Shown here: positions 16,225 through 24,532 of the stretch, in pieces
How the letters are laid out: each line of letters opens with the position of its first letter
Position numbering within the stretch: the stretch's first letter is position 1
Program-made: the position numbers and the translations under genes
Notes under the pieces: model-generated
What the model was told of the DNA's origin: nothing
Seen by the model: only the letters and a program-made list of their open reading frames with translations
Database searches by the model: none
Origin: Stenotrophomonas rhizophila
Lineage (GTDB): Bacteria; Pseudomonadota; Gammaproteobacteria; Xanthomonadales; Xanthomonadaceae
Assembly: GCF_007667275.1 (NCBI RefSeq)
Contig: NZ_VDQT01000003.1
Location: 124,001 to 188,000, forward strand
DNA: 64,000 nt
Direction: 5' to 3'

Positions 16225-16404
16225 TCAGCCGGCCTTTTTCAGCGCCAGGGTGTTGCCCAGAACTTCGATCTTGCCACCGCTCTTGCGGAACGCGGCCAGG
16301 TCGGCAGCGATGCTGGCGCTGCTCAGTGCGGTGTTGGAACCCTGCTTGCGGTCAACGCGAACGGTGTTGCCTGCCTTGGGGGAGGTCTTTGGCGAACGGG
16401 CCAT
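16225..16404 (-). CDS. Conserved-type small basic protein of 59 residues
   Basis: The start at 16404 has AGGAG 6 bases upstream and codes for MARSPK. The protein is basic in its first half (KTSPKAGNTVRVDRKQGS), followed by a helix-like SSASIAADLAAFRKSGGK. I do not recognise a family. The strong ribosome site and good codon usage argue that it is real. It follows the YkgJ-type gene by about 20 bases on the same strand, so they may share a transcript. Confidence 0.6.
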   Translation of the reverse strand: MARSPKTSPKAGNTVRVDRKQGSNTALSSASIAADLAAFRKSGGKIEVLGNTLALKKAG

Positions 16405-16424
16405 GGATGCTCCTGTCATGGGTG

Positions 16425-16742
16425 TTACGTGGGAAAAAACGTCGACGCTTCGTACTGCTGTCGACGGTAGTCCTGCCGCACCGAGCGGCAGTCATCGCCG
16501 CCCATCGAGAACTGGCGGCAGATTGCGGGACGCTGCGAATAGATCGTGCAGCGCAGGTGGTAGGGGTCGATCGCGGCGCACCAGCCTTCGTCGTTGCGCG
16601 CCATCACGGTGCGGCCCGCCTCGTCGGTATCCAGCAGGTGGCCGGGTACCGCGTCGTCAGGCATGACGGTCACCGACAGCCGGCAGCACACTGCGTCGCA
16701 GCGGCGGCAGTCGATGGGGTCAGGCTCGGCGGATTCGCCCAA
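16425..16742 (-). CDS. YkgJ-family cysteine cluster protein (TTG start)
   Basis: A 105-residue protein with the CxxC-x(3)-CC pattern (CRRCDAVCC) near the N-terminus and further cysteines downstream (CAAI, CTIY, C-R-Q-F), as in YkgJ proteins thought to bind a zinc or iron-sulfur centre. The start is TTG at 16740-16742 with GAGAG upstream, because no ATG precedes the cysteine cluster. No defined biochemical activity is known for the family. Confidence 0.8.
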   Translation of the reverse strand: MGESAEPDPIDCRRCDAVCCRLSVTVMPDDAVPGHLLDTDEAGRTVMARNDEGWCAAIDPYHLRCTIYSQRPAICRQFSMGGDDCRSVRQDYRRQQYEASTFFPT

Positions 16743-17002
16743 TCGGAATCTCTCTTGGCGGCTCGGGAATGGAGCGTGCGGGGAGCGAGCCGGATCCCAG
16801 CGGTGAGCGACGCCAACGCCGCGGACGGATCCGGACGACGCGGGTATCGATGAAGGGTGGTGGCCTCTTGGAGGCTGGGTACGACATGCGCATTGCGCAT
16901 CGAAGCCGAAAGATGATAGCGCTTTCGGCGTAACGTTTTGTTAATACGCGGGTTCCACGGGCCTGGGCCCTTGTCCCGCAAGGGTTTCAGTCGGGGCGGG
17001 GC

Positions 17003-18358
17003 TCAGTGGCTGGCGGCCCACGCCAGCCCATGCACCACCCCGAACGAGGGATTGCCCCGCACCAGGGTCGACCCGGGGAACGCGGCCTCCACGGCAGCCT
17101 GCAGGTAGCCGGCACGCGACATGCCGCCGGTGAGGAAGATCGCGGCCGGGTCGTGGCCGATGTCGGCGCGGACCTGTTCGAGCAGCGCGGTGAGCTCGGC
17201 CAGGTAACTGCCCGCCGCCGCTTCCAGCCGGGACCGCTCCACCGCCACACCCAGCCCGGGCTCGATGAAGCCCAGTGCGCTGTCGTGCGACTGCGCTGCG
17301 CTCAGCGCGATCTTGCAGCGTTCCACTTCGCGGTACAGGCGCGCGGTGTTGCCGGTGTCCTGCAGGGCCTGCAGGCGCTTGCCCCACGGCGCGTCCACGT
17401 CGCGATACGCATGCTGGCGGAAATCGCGCTGGCGGGTCATGTCCTGCACCATCGCCGCTTCGACGTAGTGGTGCGCCGGCACCCGGCTGCTGCCGCGGCC
17501 GAACAGCGGCATGTACGCACCCAGGCTCAATGCCAGGTCGATATCGGTGCCGCCACGCGCGATGCCCCAGGCGCGGTGGATCTTCGGTGCCTGCACGCCG
17601 CCGACCCGGGCATGCGCGACGTCGGTGGTACCGCCGCCGATGTCCACCACCACCGCATCATGTTCCCGGGTGCTTTCGGCGTGGTAATGCATCGCCGCCG
17701 CTGCCGGTTCTTCGAGGAAGTCCACGCTGTCGAAGCCGGCCGCGATCGCCGCCGTATGCAGGATGTCCAGCGCCTGGTCGTTGCCGGCCGCGCCGATCGA
17801 ACTGCGGAACTGCACCGGGCGGCCCAGCGTGGCGGTGCGCACCGGCGTGTCCAGCTGGCGCGAGGCGGTCAGGCGGATGTGCTCGAGGATGTGGGTGGCG
17901 ATGCCGGTGATGGTCTGGCGCGCGCGCGGGTGCAGGTTGTAGCCCAGCATCGACTTCGGGCTCTGCACAAGGTTGCCTTCGTTTTCCTCGAAATAGGCTT
18001 CCAGCGCGTCGTCGCCGTACAGCGCGTTCTGCAGCAGCCGGGTCGAACTCAGCGGCGCCCGCATCTGCTCTTCCATCCACTGCCGCCGCACCACCCGCAG
18101 CGCTTCGCGGCGCAGCGCGTCCGGCGCGCGTTCCTGTCCGGCCGCGCGCGCGTCGCGTGCCGCTGCGTCCATCAGCCGCGCCAGCTCGTGTTCCAGCGCC
18201 GGGGTCAGTTCGAAGTCGTTGGGGTCGCGCATCACCTCGGGGAAGTACACCGTGGTGCGGAACTGTTCGGCCTCGCCGAAGCGGATCGGCACCACCTGGC
18301 CTTCCACCACGGCGGCGGCGGCGGAATTGCTGGTACCAAAGTCGATGCCGATTTTCAT
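17003..18358 (-). CDS. Hsp70 family protein, YegD type
   Basis: A 451-residue protein restricted to the actin-like ATPase fold, with no substrate-binding domain, as in YegD. The phosphate-1 loop is GIDFGTSNSA at the N-terminus, the phosphate-2 loop is VVVDIGGGTTDVA, and the adenosine motif is IFLTGGMSRAG near the C-terminus. It should bind and hydrolyse ATP; a chaperone role is inferred from the family. It is divergent from yjdM. Nothing in the neighbourhood hints at a specific client. Confidence 0.9.
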   Translation of the reverse strand: MKIGIDFGTSNSAAAAVVEGQVVPIRFGEAEQFRTTVYFPEVMRDPNDFELTPALEHELARLMDAAARDARAAGQERAPDALRREALRVVRRQWMEEQMRAPLSSTRLLQNALYGDDALEAYFEENEGNLVQSPKSMLGYNLHPRARQTITGIATHILEHIRLTASRQLDTPVRTATLGRPVQFRSSIGAAGNDQALDILHTAAIAAGFDSVDFLEEPAAAAMHYHAESTREHDAVVVDIGGGTTDVAHARVGGVQAPKIHRAWGIARGGTDIDLALSLGAYMPLFGRGSSRVPAHHYVEAAMVQDMTRQRDFRQHAYRDVDAPWGKRLQALQDTGNTARLYREVERCKIALSAAQSHDSALGFIEPGLGVAVERSRLEAAAGSYLAELTALLEQVRADIGHDPAAIFLTGGMSRAGYLQAAVEAAFPGSTLVRGNPSFGVVHGLAWAASH

Positions 18359-18475
18359 GCGGGCCGGGCCGGAAGGTCAGGGGGCGCGCACTGTGCGCCA
18401 AGCGGACCGCCGGTGCAAGGGCCGCCCGGGCCGGGCGGTTACAATGGCCGCTGTTCCGTCCTTCAAGGCTTCACC

Positions 18476-18811
18476 ATGTCCGCCGTACCCGCCTGCCCGC
18501 AATGCACCCTGGAGAACACCTATGCCGACGGCGCGCTGTTCATCTGCGCCGACTGCGGCCACGAATGGGCGGCCGGGGATTCGGGTGGCCAGGCCGTGGT
18601 AGTGCGCGACAGCAACGGTAACGTGCTGGTGGCCGGCGATACAGTGACCGTGATCAAGGACCTCAAGGTGAAGGGGTCGTCGATCCCGCTGAAGCAGGGC
18701 ACGGTGATCCGCAACATCCGCCTGGTGGAAGACGACGCCGAGCACATCGAAGGCAACTCGGAGAAGATCAAGGGGCTGGTGCTCAAGACCTGTTTCCTGA
18801 AGAAGGCCTAG
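18476..18811 (+). CDS. yjdM: YjdM (PhnA-type) zinc-ribbon protein
   Basis: A 111-residue protein with an N-terminal zinc ribbon (CPQCTLENTY, then CADCGHEW) and the PhnA C-terminal domain with VVRDSNGN, DLKVKGSS and VLKTCFLKK. The family was once called phosphonoacetate hydrolase-related but is no longer assigned to phosphonate catabolism. A TACAAT box at 18440-18445 may be its -10 element. A hairpin (ccgcccg-ggc-cgggcgg) lies just upstream of that box. Confidence 0.9.
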   Translation: MSAVPACPQCTLENTYADGALFICADCGHEWAAGDSGGQAVVVRDSNGNVLVAGDTVTVIKDLKVKGSSIPLKQGTVIRNIRLVEDDAEHIEGNSEKIKGLVLKTCFLKKA

Positions 18812-18835
18812 GCAGCCATCGCCGGTCGACATGCC

Positions 18836-19969
18836 TCAATTGGCGGCGGTGCGCTGCCGTAACCGCTGCAGGCTGTCCAGCTTGGCCTGGTAGGTCGCGC
18901 GCAGCACGTCGGTGCCTTCGCCGGACAGGTCGCGGGCGCGGGTCATCTCCAGCGAGGCGCGGCGGCTGTCGCCGGCCAGGAAGTACGCCCGCGCCAGCCC
19001 GAAATGGAACTGGTGCGCGGTGCCGTACAGGCGGATCGCGCGCTGGTAGTAGTCGATGGCCAGCGCATAGTCGCGGCGTTGCTCTGCGTCGTTGCCCATC
19101 CGGAACTGCGCGAACGGGTCGGTCTTCTGTACCTGCTGCAGGCGCCGTGCCAGCCGTTCGGCGTGGCGTGCATCGCCGAGCCGTCGGTACAGCGCGCTGG
19201 CGTTGGTCAACGCGGCCACGTGCCGGGGTTGCAGCTGCAGCGCGGTGTCGTAGTCCTGCCGCGCCTTGCCCAGGTCCCCGCTGCGGGTATCGAGTACGCC
19301 CAGGTTGTTCCAGCCGGCGGCGAAGGAAGGTGCCATGGCCAGCGCCGCGTCCAGGTAGACCCGCGCCTGCGCCGTGTCGCCGTCGGCCATCGCCGCGGCC
19401 CCGCGGTTGTTGTAGAAGTGCGCCAGCGCGCGCTGCCCGGTAATCGGTCGCGGCCCATAGCGGTCGTACAGGACGTTGCGGTCCAGGTCGACCACTGCGG
19501 TGCGCCCGCCGAGGGTGAGTCCCACGTTGACGTGGCCGACGTTGTAGATCACGCCTTCGTCCTGGTGCCAGGTGACCACCTGCGCCACCTCCTGCACCCG
19601 GGCATCGATCCCCGCCGCGCGCGCCAGGGTGACGAACATCAGCGTGAACGACAGGCAGTTGGCGCGCCGGGTCTCCCAGGTTTCGGCCAGGGTGTGGGTG
19701 GCGTATGGGTCGTAGGCCAGGTGCATGCCGTTTTCGTCGAACACCAGGTGCACCAGCCGTTCCAGCCGCTGTTCGCGCGAATGGCCCGGCGCGATCACCC
19801 GCTGCTGCAGCAGCGCCTGCAACGGCGCGGGAATGGCCAGGATCTGCTCGGGAGAGGGCACCGGCTGCACGCGCGTCCCGGCCACGGCCGGGGCGGGTGG
19901 GGCGGCCAGGGCAGGGGCGCCGGCAGGTGCCAGCAGGGCCAGCAGCAGCAGGGATTTCCAGCCGTTCAT
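18836..19969 (-). CDS. Secreted TPR protein with transglutaminase-like domain
   Basis: A 377-residue exported protein. Residues 1-22 are a signal peptide (SLLLLALLAPAGAPALAA). A transglutaminase/cysteine-peptidase-like domain covers about residues 55-200, with Cys in RRANCLSFT, His in VGHVNVG and Asp in VVDLD. Four or more TPR repeats follow from about residue 200 (NNRGAAAMADGD, NNLGVLDTRSGD). The combination suggests a periplasmic or surface scaffold with possible peptidase or cross-linking activity. The start at 19969 fits the signal peptide, although the frame is open to 20143. Confidence 0.78.
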   Translation of the reverse strand: MNGWKSLLLLALLAPAGAPALAAPPAPAVAGTRVQPVPSPEQILAIPAPLQALLQQRVIAPGHSREQRLERLVHLVFDENGMHLAYDPYATHTLAETWETRRANCLSFTLMFVTLARAAGIDARVQEVAQVVTWHQDEGVIYNVGHVNVGLTLGGRTAVVDLDRNVLYDRYGPRPITGQRALAHFYNNRGAAAMADGDTAQARVYLDAALAMAPSFAAGWNNLGVLDTRSGDLGKARQDYDTALQLQPRHVAALTNASALYRRLGDARHAERLARRLQQVQKTDPFAQFRMGNDAEQRRDYALAIDYYQRAIRLYGTAHQFHFGLARAYFLAGDSRRASLEMTRARDLSGEGTDVLRATYQAKLDSLQRLRQRTAAN

Positions 19970-20108
19970 CGCGGTCACCGTGCAGGGTCGACATGACGTT
20001 CGTGGCTTGAGTCTAGGCCCGGTGGCGGCGATCGGCGCGCCGCTTGTCGGGCTGTGGCGCGCGGCGACGTGCTTGCCATCGGCCCCGGCGCCGGCCAATG
20101 ATGCGGCC

Positions 20109-20711
<603 letters not shown>

Positions 20712-20757
20712 GGTGGGTGGATTACACTGGCGGTGCTGATTCCCTGCCGCCTCGCCC

Positions 20758-20943
20758 ATGCCCCTTCCCTTGCCCACCCCTGACCCCGATCCCCGCCCGC
20801 AGGCACCGGAAGCCCCCGGTCCCAACGAATGCTGTGGCAGCGGCTGCCCGTTGTGCGTGCTGGACCTCTACAGTGACGAACTGCAGCGCTACCGGACCGC
20901 GTTGGCGGCATGGCGGCTGCGCCATCCCGAAGCGGAGCCGTGA
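20758..20943 (+). CDS. Small oxidoreductase-like N-terminal domain protein
   Basis: A 61-residue protein carrying the PF09791-type signature CCGSGCPLCVLDLYSDEL after a proline-rich N-terminus. Members of this family occur as short standalone proteins in proteobacteria; the cysteines probably bind a metal or form disulfides. Its stop overlaps the ATG of the following membrane protein gene by one base (TGATG). Confidence 0.8.
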   Translation: MPLPLPTPDPDPRPQAPEAPGPNECCGSGCPLCVLDLYSDELQRYRTALAAWRLRHPEAEP

Positions 20944-21590
20944 TGCCGCCGCGCGTGCGCCTGCCCCTGCATGCCCATGTCGCGCAACTGGCGCTGCTGG
21001 CGCTGGCCGGATTCGTACTCACCGCGCTGTGGACGCAGTGGGCGCGCCAGGACTTGGACTGGGTGCAGGCCACCCTCAGCCTGTACCTGCACGGACCGTG
21101 GGGGCTGGCGTTGCGCACCGCGTATTGCGTGCTGGCGCTGGCGATCATGCTGCTGGCCTGGTCGCTTTACGCCGCAAGCCGCTCGCCCCGGCGCAGTGCC
21201 GCCGCACCGCTGCTGTTCTGCGCCGCGGGGCTGGGGCTGCTGGGCGTGGCCATCGGCGACAGCTGGCTGCCGGAATGGGCGCCGCTGCTGGCACCGCTGA
21301 TCCATGGCATCGCCGCCAACTCCGCGTTCCTGTGCGTGAGCGTGGCCATGCTGCTGCAGAGCTGGTACCTGCGCGCCGACCCGCAGTGGGGGCGCTGGGC
21401 CGACGCTGCATGGTGGTGGGCGTGGCTGTGCTTCGCGCTGCTCTGGCTGCATGTGCTGTGGCGTGGGCCGCCGCGTGGGGCCGGGCAGAAGCTGGTGATT
21501 GCCGCGGTGGTGCTGTGGCTGGCCGTCGCGGCGCTGCAGTCGTGGCGCCAGGCGCGACGCGCTGCCGCGCCGGCCGACCCCGCGCGCTGA
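20943..21590 (+). CDS. Integral membrane protein, DUF998-like
   Basis: A 215-residue protein with about six hydrophobic segments and a basic C-terminus. The overall pattern resembles DUF998 family membrane proteins, but no diagnostic motif is decisive. It is translationally coupled to the small cysteine-rich protein gene just upstream, with which it may work. The function is unknown. Confidence 0.65.
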   Translation: MPPRVRLPLHAHVAQLALLALAGFVLTALWTQWARQDLDWVQATLSLYLHGPWGLALRTAYCVLALAIMLLAWSLYAASRSPRRSAAAPLLFCAAGLGLLGVAIGDSWLPEWAPLLAPLIHGIAANSAFLCVSVAMLLQSWYLRADPQWGRWADAAWWWAWLCFALLWLHVLWRGPPRGAGQKLVIAAVVLWLAVAALQSWRQARRAAAPADPAR

Positions 21591-21668
21591 GCGCAGCTGC
21601 CAGCCTGTGTACATGCCCTTGGCGGTGGAGAGGCGTATCGTTGAACGACTTCCACGGGGTGCGTGACG

Positions 21669-23021
21669 ATGCGGCGAAGCAGTGTGGGCAGGGGCCTTGG
21701 CGTACTGTTGGGCGTGGCGTCGCTGCTCGGCGTGTCGCCCGTGTCGGCGGCGACGCAGCAGGTGAGCCATGGACGGTTCCAGGACATTCCGATCCTTGCA
21801 CCCGATGGCCATCCCAAACGGGTGGTGATCTGGTTTGATGGCGGCCGCGACCCCGGTGCCACCGCACAGCGTCTGGAGGCCCTGCGTGCGCAGGGCGCCC
21901 TGGTGGCGCAGGTGGACGTGGCGACGCTGCGCAGGGGCCTGGCGGCCGACGGCGCTGGCAGTTGCGCCTTCGGCGCCGGCGATGTCGAAAATTTCTCGCG
22001 TTGGGTGCAGGCGTACCTGCATGTGCCGGGATACCACCTGCCGTTGATCGGCGGCGACGGGGCCGGCGCCGAGCTGGCCTACGCGGTCGCGGCCCAGGCC
22101 GATACCGGGATCTTCGCCGGCCTGGTCACCAGTGGGTTCTGCCCGGACCAGGCCCACGAGCGCGCGGTGTGCGGTGCCGGTGTCAGCCATGGCCGGCTGC
22201 AGCCCACCGAGCTGGACTTTCCCTGGTTGAATGCCGCGGGCGACCGCCAGTGCGCCGCGGGCACCGCCGCCGCGTTCGTCCGCAAGGTGGCGATGGGGCG
22301 TGAATTCCAGCGCACCGCCACCGGCTCCGATCTGCCCGGCCTGCAGGCCGCGGTGGCGGTAATGGGCGCGCGCAAGGGGGTGAGCCTGGCGCCGCCGCCG
22401 GACGATCTCAAGGGTCTGCCGGTGGTGGAGATTCCCTCCCGGGCGCCCGGCGACACGCTGGCCATCTTCGTTTCCGGCGACGGTGGCTGGGCCGGGCTGG
22501 ACAAGGATGTGGCCGCGGCGCTCAGCGACGCGGGCGTGTCGGTGGTCGGCGTGGATTCGCTGCGCTACTTCTGGACCGCGCGCACCCCCGAGGGCTTCGC
22601 CCGCGACCTGGAACGGATCGCACGCCATTACGGCGCGCAATGGCAGCGTAAACGGCTGCTGCTGATCGGTTTCTCACAGGGCGCGGACGTGCTGCCTGCG
22701 GCGATCGACCAGCTCGATCAGGGCACGCGCGAATCGATCGCGCTGATCGGGCTGATGTCGGTCGGACGCAAGGCCGACTACGAATTCCACGTCAGCAACT
22801 GGCTCGGCGGCGACGCCGGTGGACGGCCTATCGCACCGGACATCGCCCGCCTGCCGGCAGGGCGCACGCTGTGCCTGTATGGCGAACAGGACCAGGACGC
22901 CTTGTGCCCCGAACTGGCCCCGGGACAGGCGACGGTGGTCGCACTGCCGGGCGACCACCACTTCAAGGGCGACTACGACCGCCTGGCGAAGACCCTGCTG
23001 GCGCATCTGCCACCCCCTTGA
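21669..23021 (+). CDS. acvB: AcvB/VirJ-family hydrolase (lysyl-phosphatidylglycerol hydrolase type)
   Basis: A 450-residue exported protein with a Sec signal of about 30 residues (LGVLLGVASLLGVSPVSA). The C-terminal VirJ alpha/beta-hydrolase domain has the nucleophile elbow in LIGFSQGADVLP and a distal histidine in PGDHHFKGDY. In Agrobacterium AcvB hydrolyses lysyl-phosphatidylglycerol made by LpiA/MprF. Here an mprF homologue lies one gene away in opposite orientation, which supports the same role. ATG at 21669 with GGGG 9 bases upstream is preferred; a GTG at 21663 is possible. Confidence 0.85.
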   Translation: MRRSSVGRGLGVLLGVASLLGVSPVSAATQQVSHGRFQDIPILAPDGHPKRVVIWFDGGRDPGATAQRLEALRAQGALVAQVDVATLRRGLAADGAGSCAFGAGDVENFSRWVQAYLHVPGYHLPLIGGDGAGAELAYAVAAQADTGIFAGLVTSGFCPDQAHERAVCGAGVSHGRLQPTELDFPWLNAAGDRQCAAGTAAAFVRKVAMGREFQRTATGSDLPGLQAAVAVMGARKGVSLAPPPDDLKGLPVVEIPSRAPGDTLAIFVSGDGGWAGLDKDVAAALSDAGVSVVGVDSLRYFWTARTPEGFARDLERIARHYGAQWQRKRLLLIGFSQGADVLPAAIDQLDQGTRESIALIGLMSVGRKADYEFHVSNWLGGDAGGRPIAPDIARLPAGRTLCLYGEQDQDALCPELAPGQATVVALPGDHHFKGDYDRLAKTLLAHLPPP

Positions 23022-23091
23022 TGGAATCCTGGAAGCGACCGGCGGCCGCGCAGCCGATGCTGGGAATCGATCAAGGTTCCTGGGGTGTCGC

Positions 23092-24516
23092 ATGCTTCGT
23101 GTTTCCGCCGCTGGGCCGGTGTCGCAGGTGTCAAATGCAACGAAGCCTTCTGCGCCCACACCCGGTCTGGCACTGTCCATGATCCGCAACGACCCCACCG
23201 AAGCGAAGCTGTACTCCCTGCTGGCCAGTGACAGCGGTACGGCGCAGGCGTCGCCCACGTCCGCCGCGCAGAAGATGGCGGACGCCATGTCGCTCTGGCG
23301 TTCCGGCAACCGGGAAGCATCCACGTGCGCGCTGTTCTGCGATGGTCTGAAGACGGTCCTCGAGCAGCGGGTCAAGGACGATGACGTCGAGCTGCGCAAG
23401 GCGATCATGGAACATGACTCCAGCGCAGTGAAGGCGTACCGGCTGCTGATCGACGACCCGGGCTACGTTGTCGCTCTGCGTGAGGCGAAGCGTCTCGGCG
23501 ATGTAGCGCATCCGGAACTGATCAAACGCGAAACGGATCCGGCGCGAAAGGCGCAGCTGAAGGCGCTGGCCGCAGCCGTGGACAAGGCCCGGGCTGGCCA
23601 CGGTGACTGGAACAGCGTCCAGTCCAGCGCCCGCGCCTTGGACCCCGCGCTCGCCGATCGCTTCGAACCGCACCGGGCGCTGCTGATAAAGAAACAACGC
23701 CTGGAGCAGGACAAGGACGTGATCTCGTTGCTGGCGCTGCCGAAGCCGCAGGGTGCATCGTCCGGCGGCGCCGCGCGTGGGCGTGCGGTCGAGGACCGGG
23801 TCGGCGCTGCGCTGACCGTGCTGTGCAATGCGATGAACAAGGCTGCTGGCGCGGGCGAGGCCGACGGTTTCCGTATCGTCCGCAGCGCCAACGTGCCGCC
23901 CGCGCTGCGCCCGGCGGATGGCAGGCACGTCAAGGCCGAGCTCGACTTCCTGCTGATGCATGGCGATGACGTGGTGCTGGTGGGTGAAACCAAGGCCGGT
24001 GGCGCGACCGCGATCGGCGCGGACTGCCTGAAGCTGCGCAACGCGGTGCTGGAAGTAGCGGAACGCGCGCAGCCCGACAGGACCTACGCGTTCCCGCTGG
24101 GCAGCGACAGGCGTTCGAAGACCGGCGGTGGCAAAGGCGCCCCCCAGGCGTTGCAGGTCACCGGGGCCTCCTTGCGGCAGCTGATGGACACGCCCACGCC
24201 GTCGCCCGCGACGCAGCCGCACTGGCCGGCCAGCGCCCGCTATTTCCTGCCCGATGCGGTCGGCGCCATTCCGCTGTCGCAGCGCGCCGTGGCGTACCTT
24301 ACCTGGCGCCCGGCAAGCCTCGAGTACGCAAAGGCCCTGTTCGACGGCGCCGCGCCTTCCGCCGAGGACCTGGCATCGGTGTGGCGCGAGCTGGGCGAAG
24401 ATCCGAAGCTCGCGTGGATATGGGACGAGCGTGCGCTGGCCGACCAGGCCCTGCACGCCGTGCACGGCAGCGACAGCATCGCCCGCATCGCCGAAGCGTT
24501 CATTCCGAAAGCGTAG
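23092..24516 (+). CDS. Uncharacterised protein with PD-(D/E)XK-like motif; candidate effector or nuclease
   Basis: A 474-residue protein with no signal peptide or membrane segment. The first 35 residues are rich in Ser, Ala, Thr and Pro, the composition seen in type III secretion signals. A helical region spans about residues 45-240. Near residues 283-303 the sequence reads ELDFLLMHGDDVVLVGETKA, which fits D-x(n)-E-x-K of PD-(D/E)XK nucleases (Asp285, Glu299, Lys301). The start at 23092 has TGGGG upstream; an internal ATG at 23179 is less likely. It interrupts an acvB-mprF pair and is convergent with mprF. I do not recognise a named family; DNA cleavage and secretion are both inference. Confidence 0.6.
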   Translation: MLRVSAAGPVSQVSNATKPSAPTPGLALSMIRNDPTEAKLYSLLASDSGTAQASPTSAAQKMADAMSLWRSGNREASTCALFCDGLKTVLEQRVKDDDVELRKAIMEHDSSAVKAYRLLIDDPGYVVALREAKRLGDVAHPELIKRETDPARKAQLKALAAAVDKARAGHGDWNSVQSSARALDPALADRFEPHRALLIKKQRLEQDKDVISLLALPKPQGASSGGAARGRAVEDRVGAALTVLCNAMNKAAGAGEADGFRIVRSANVPPALRPADGRHVKAELDFLLMHGDDVVLVGETKAGGATAIGADCLKLRNAVLEVAERAQPDRTYAFPLGSDRRSKTGGGKGAPQALQVTGASLRQLMDTPTPSPATQPHWPASARYFLPDAVGAIPLSQRAVAYLTWRPASLEYAKALFDGAAPSAEDLASVWRELGEDPKLAWIWDERALADQALHAVHGSDSIARIAEAFIPKA

Positions 24517-24532
24517 GCGCAGGGCGTTGCGT

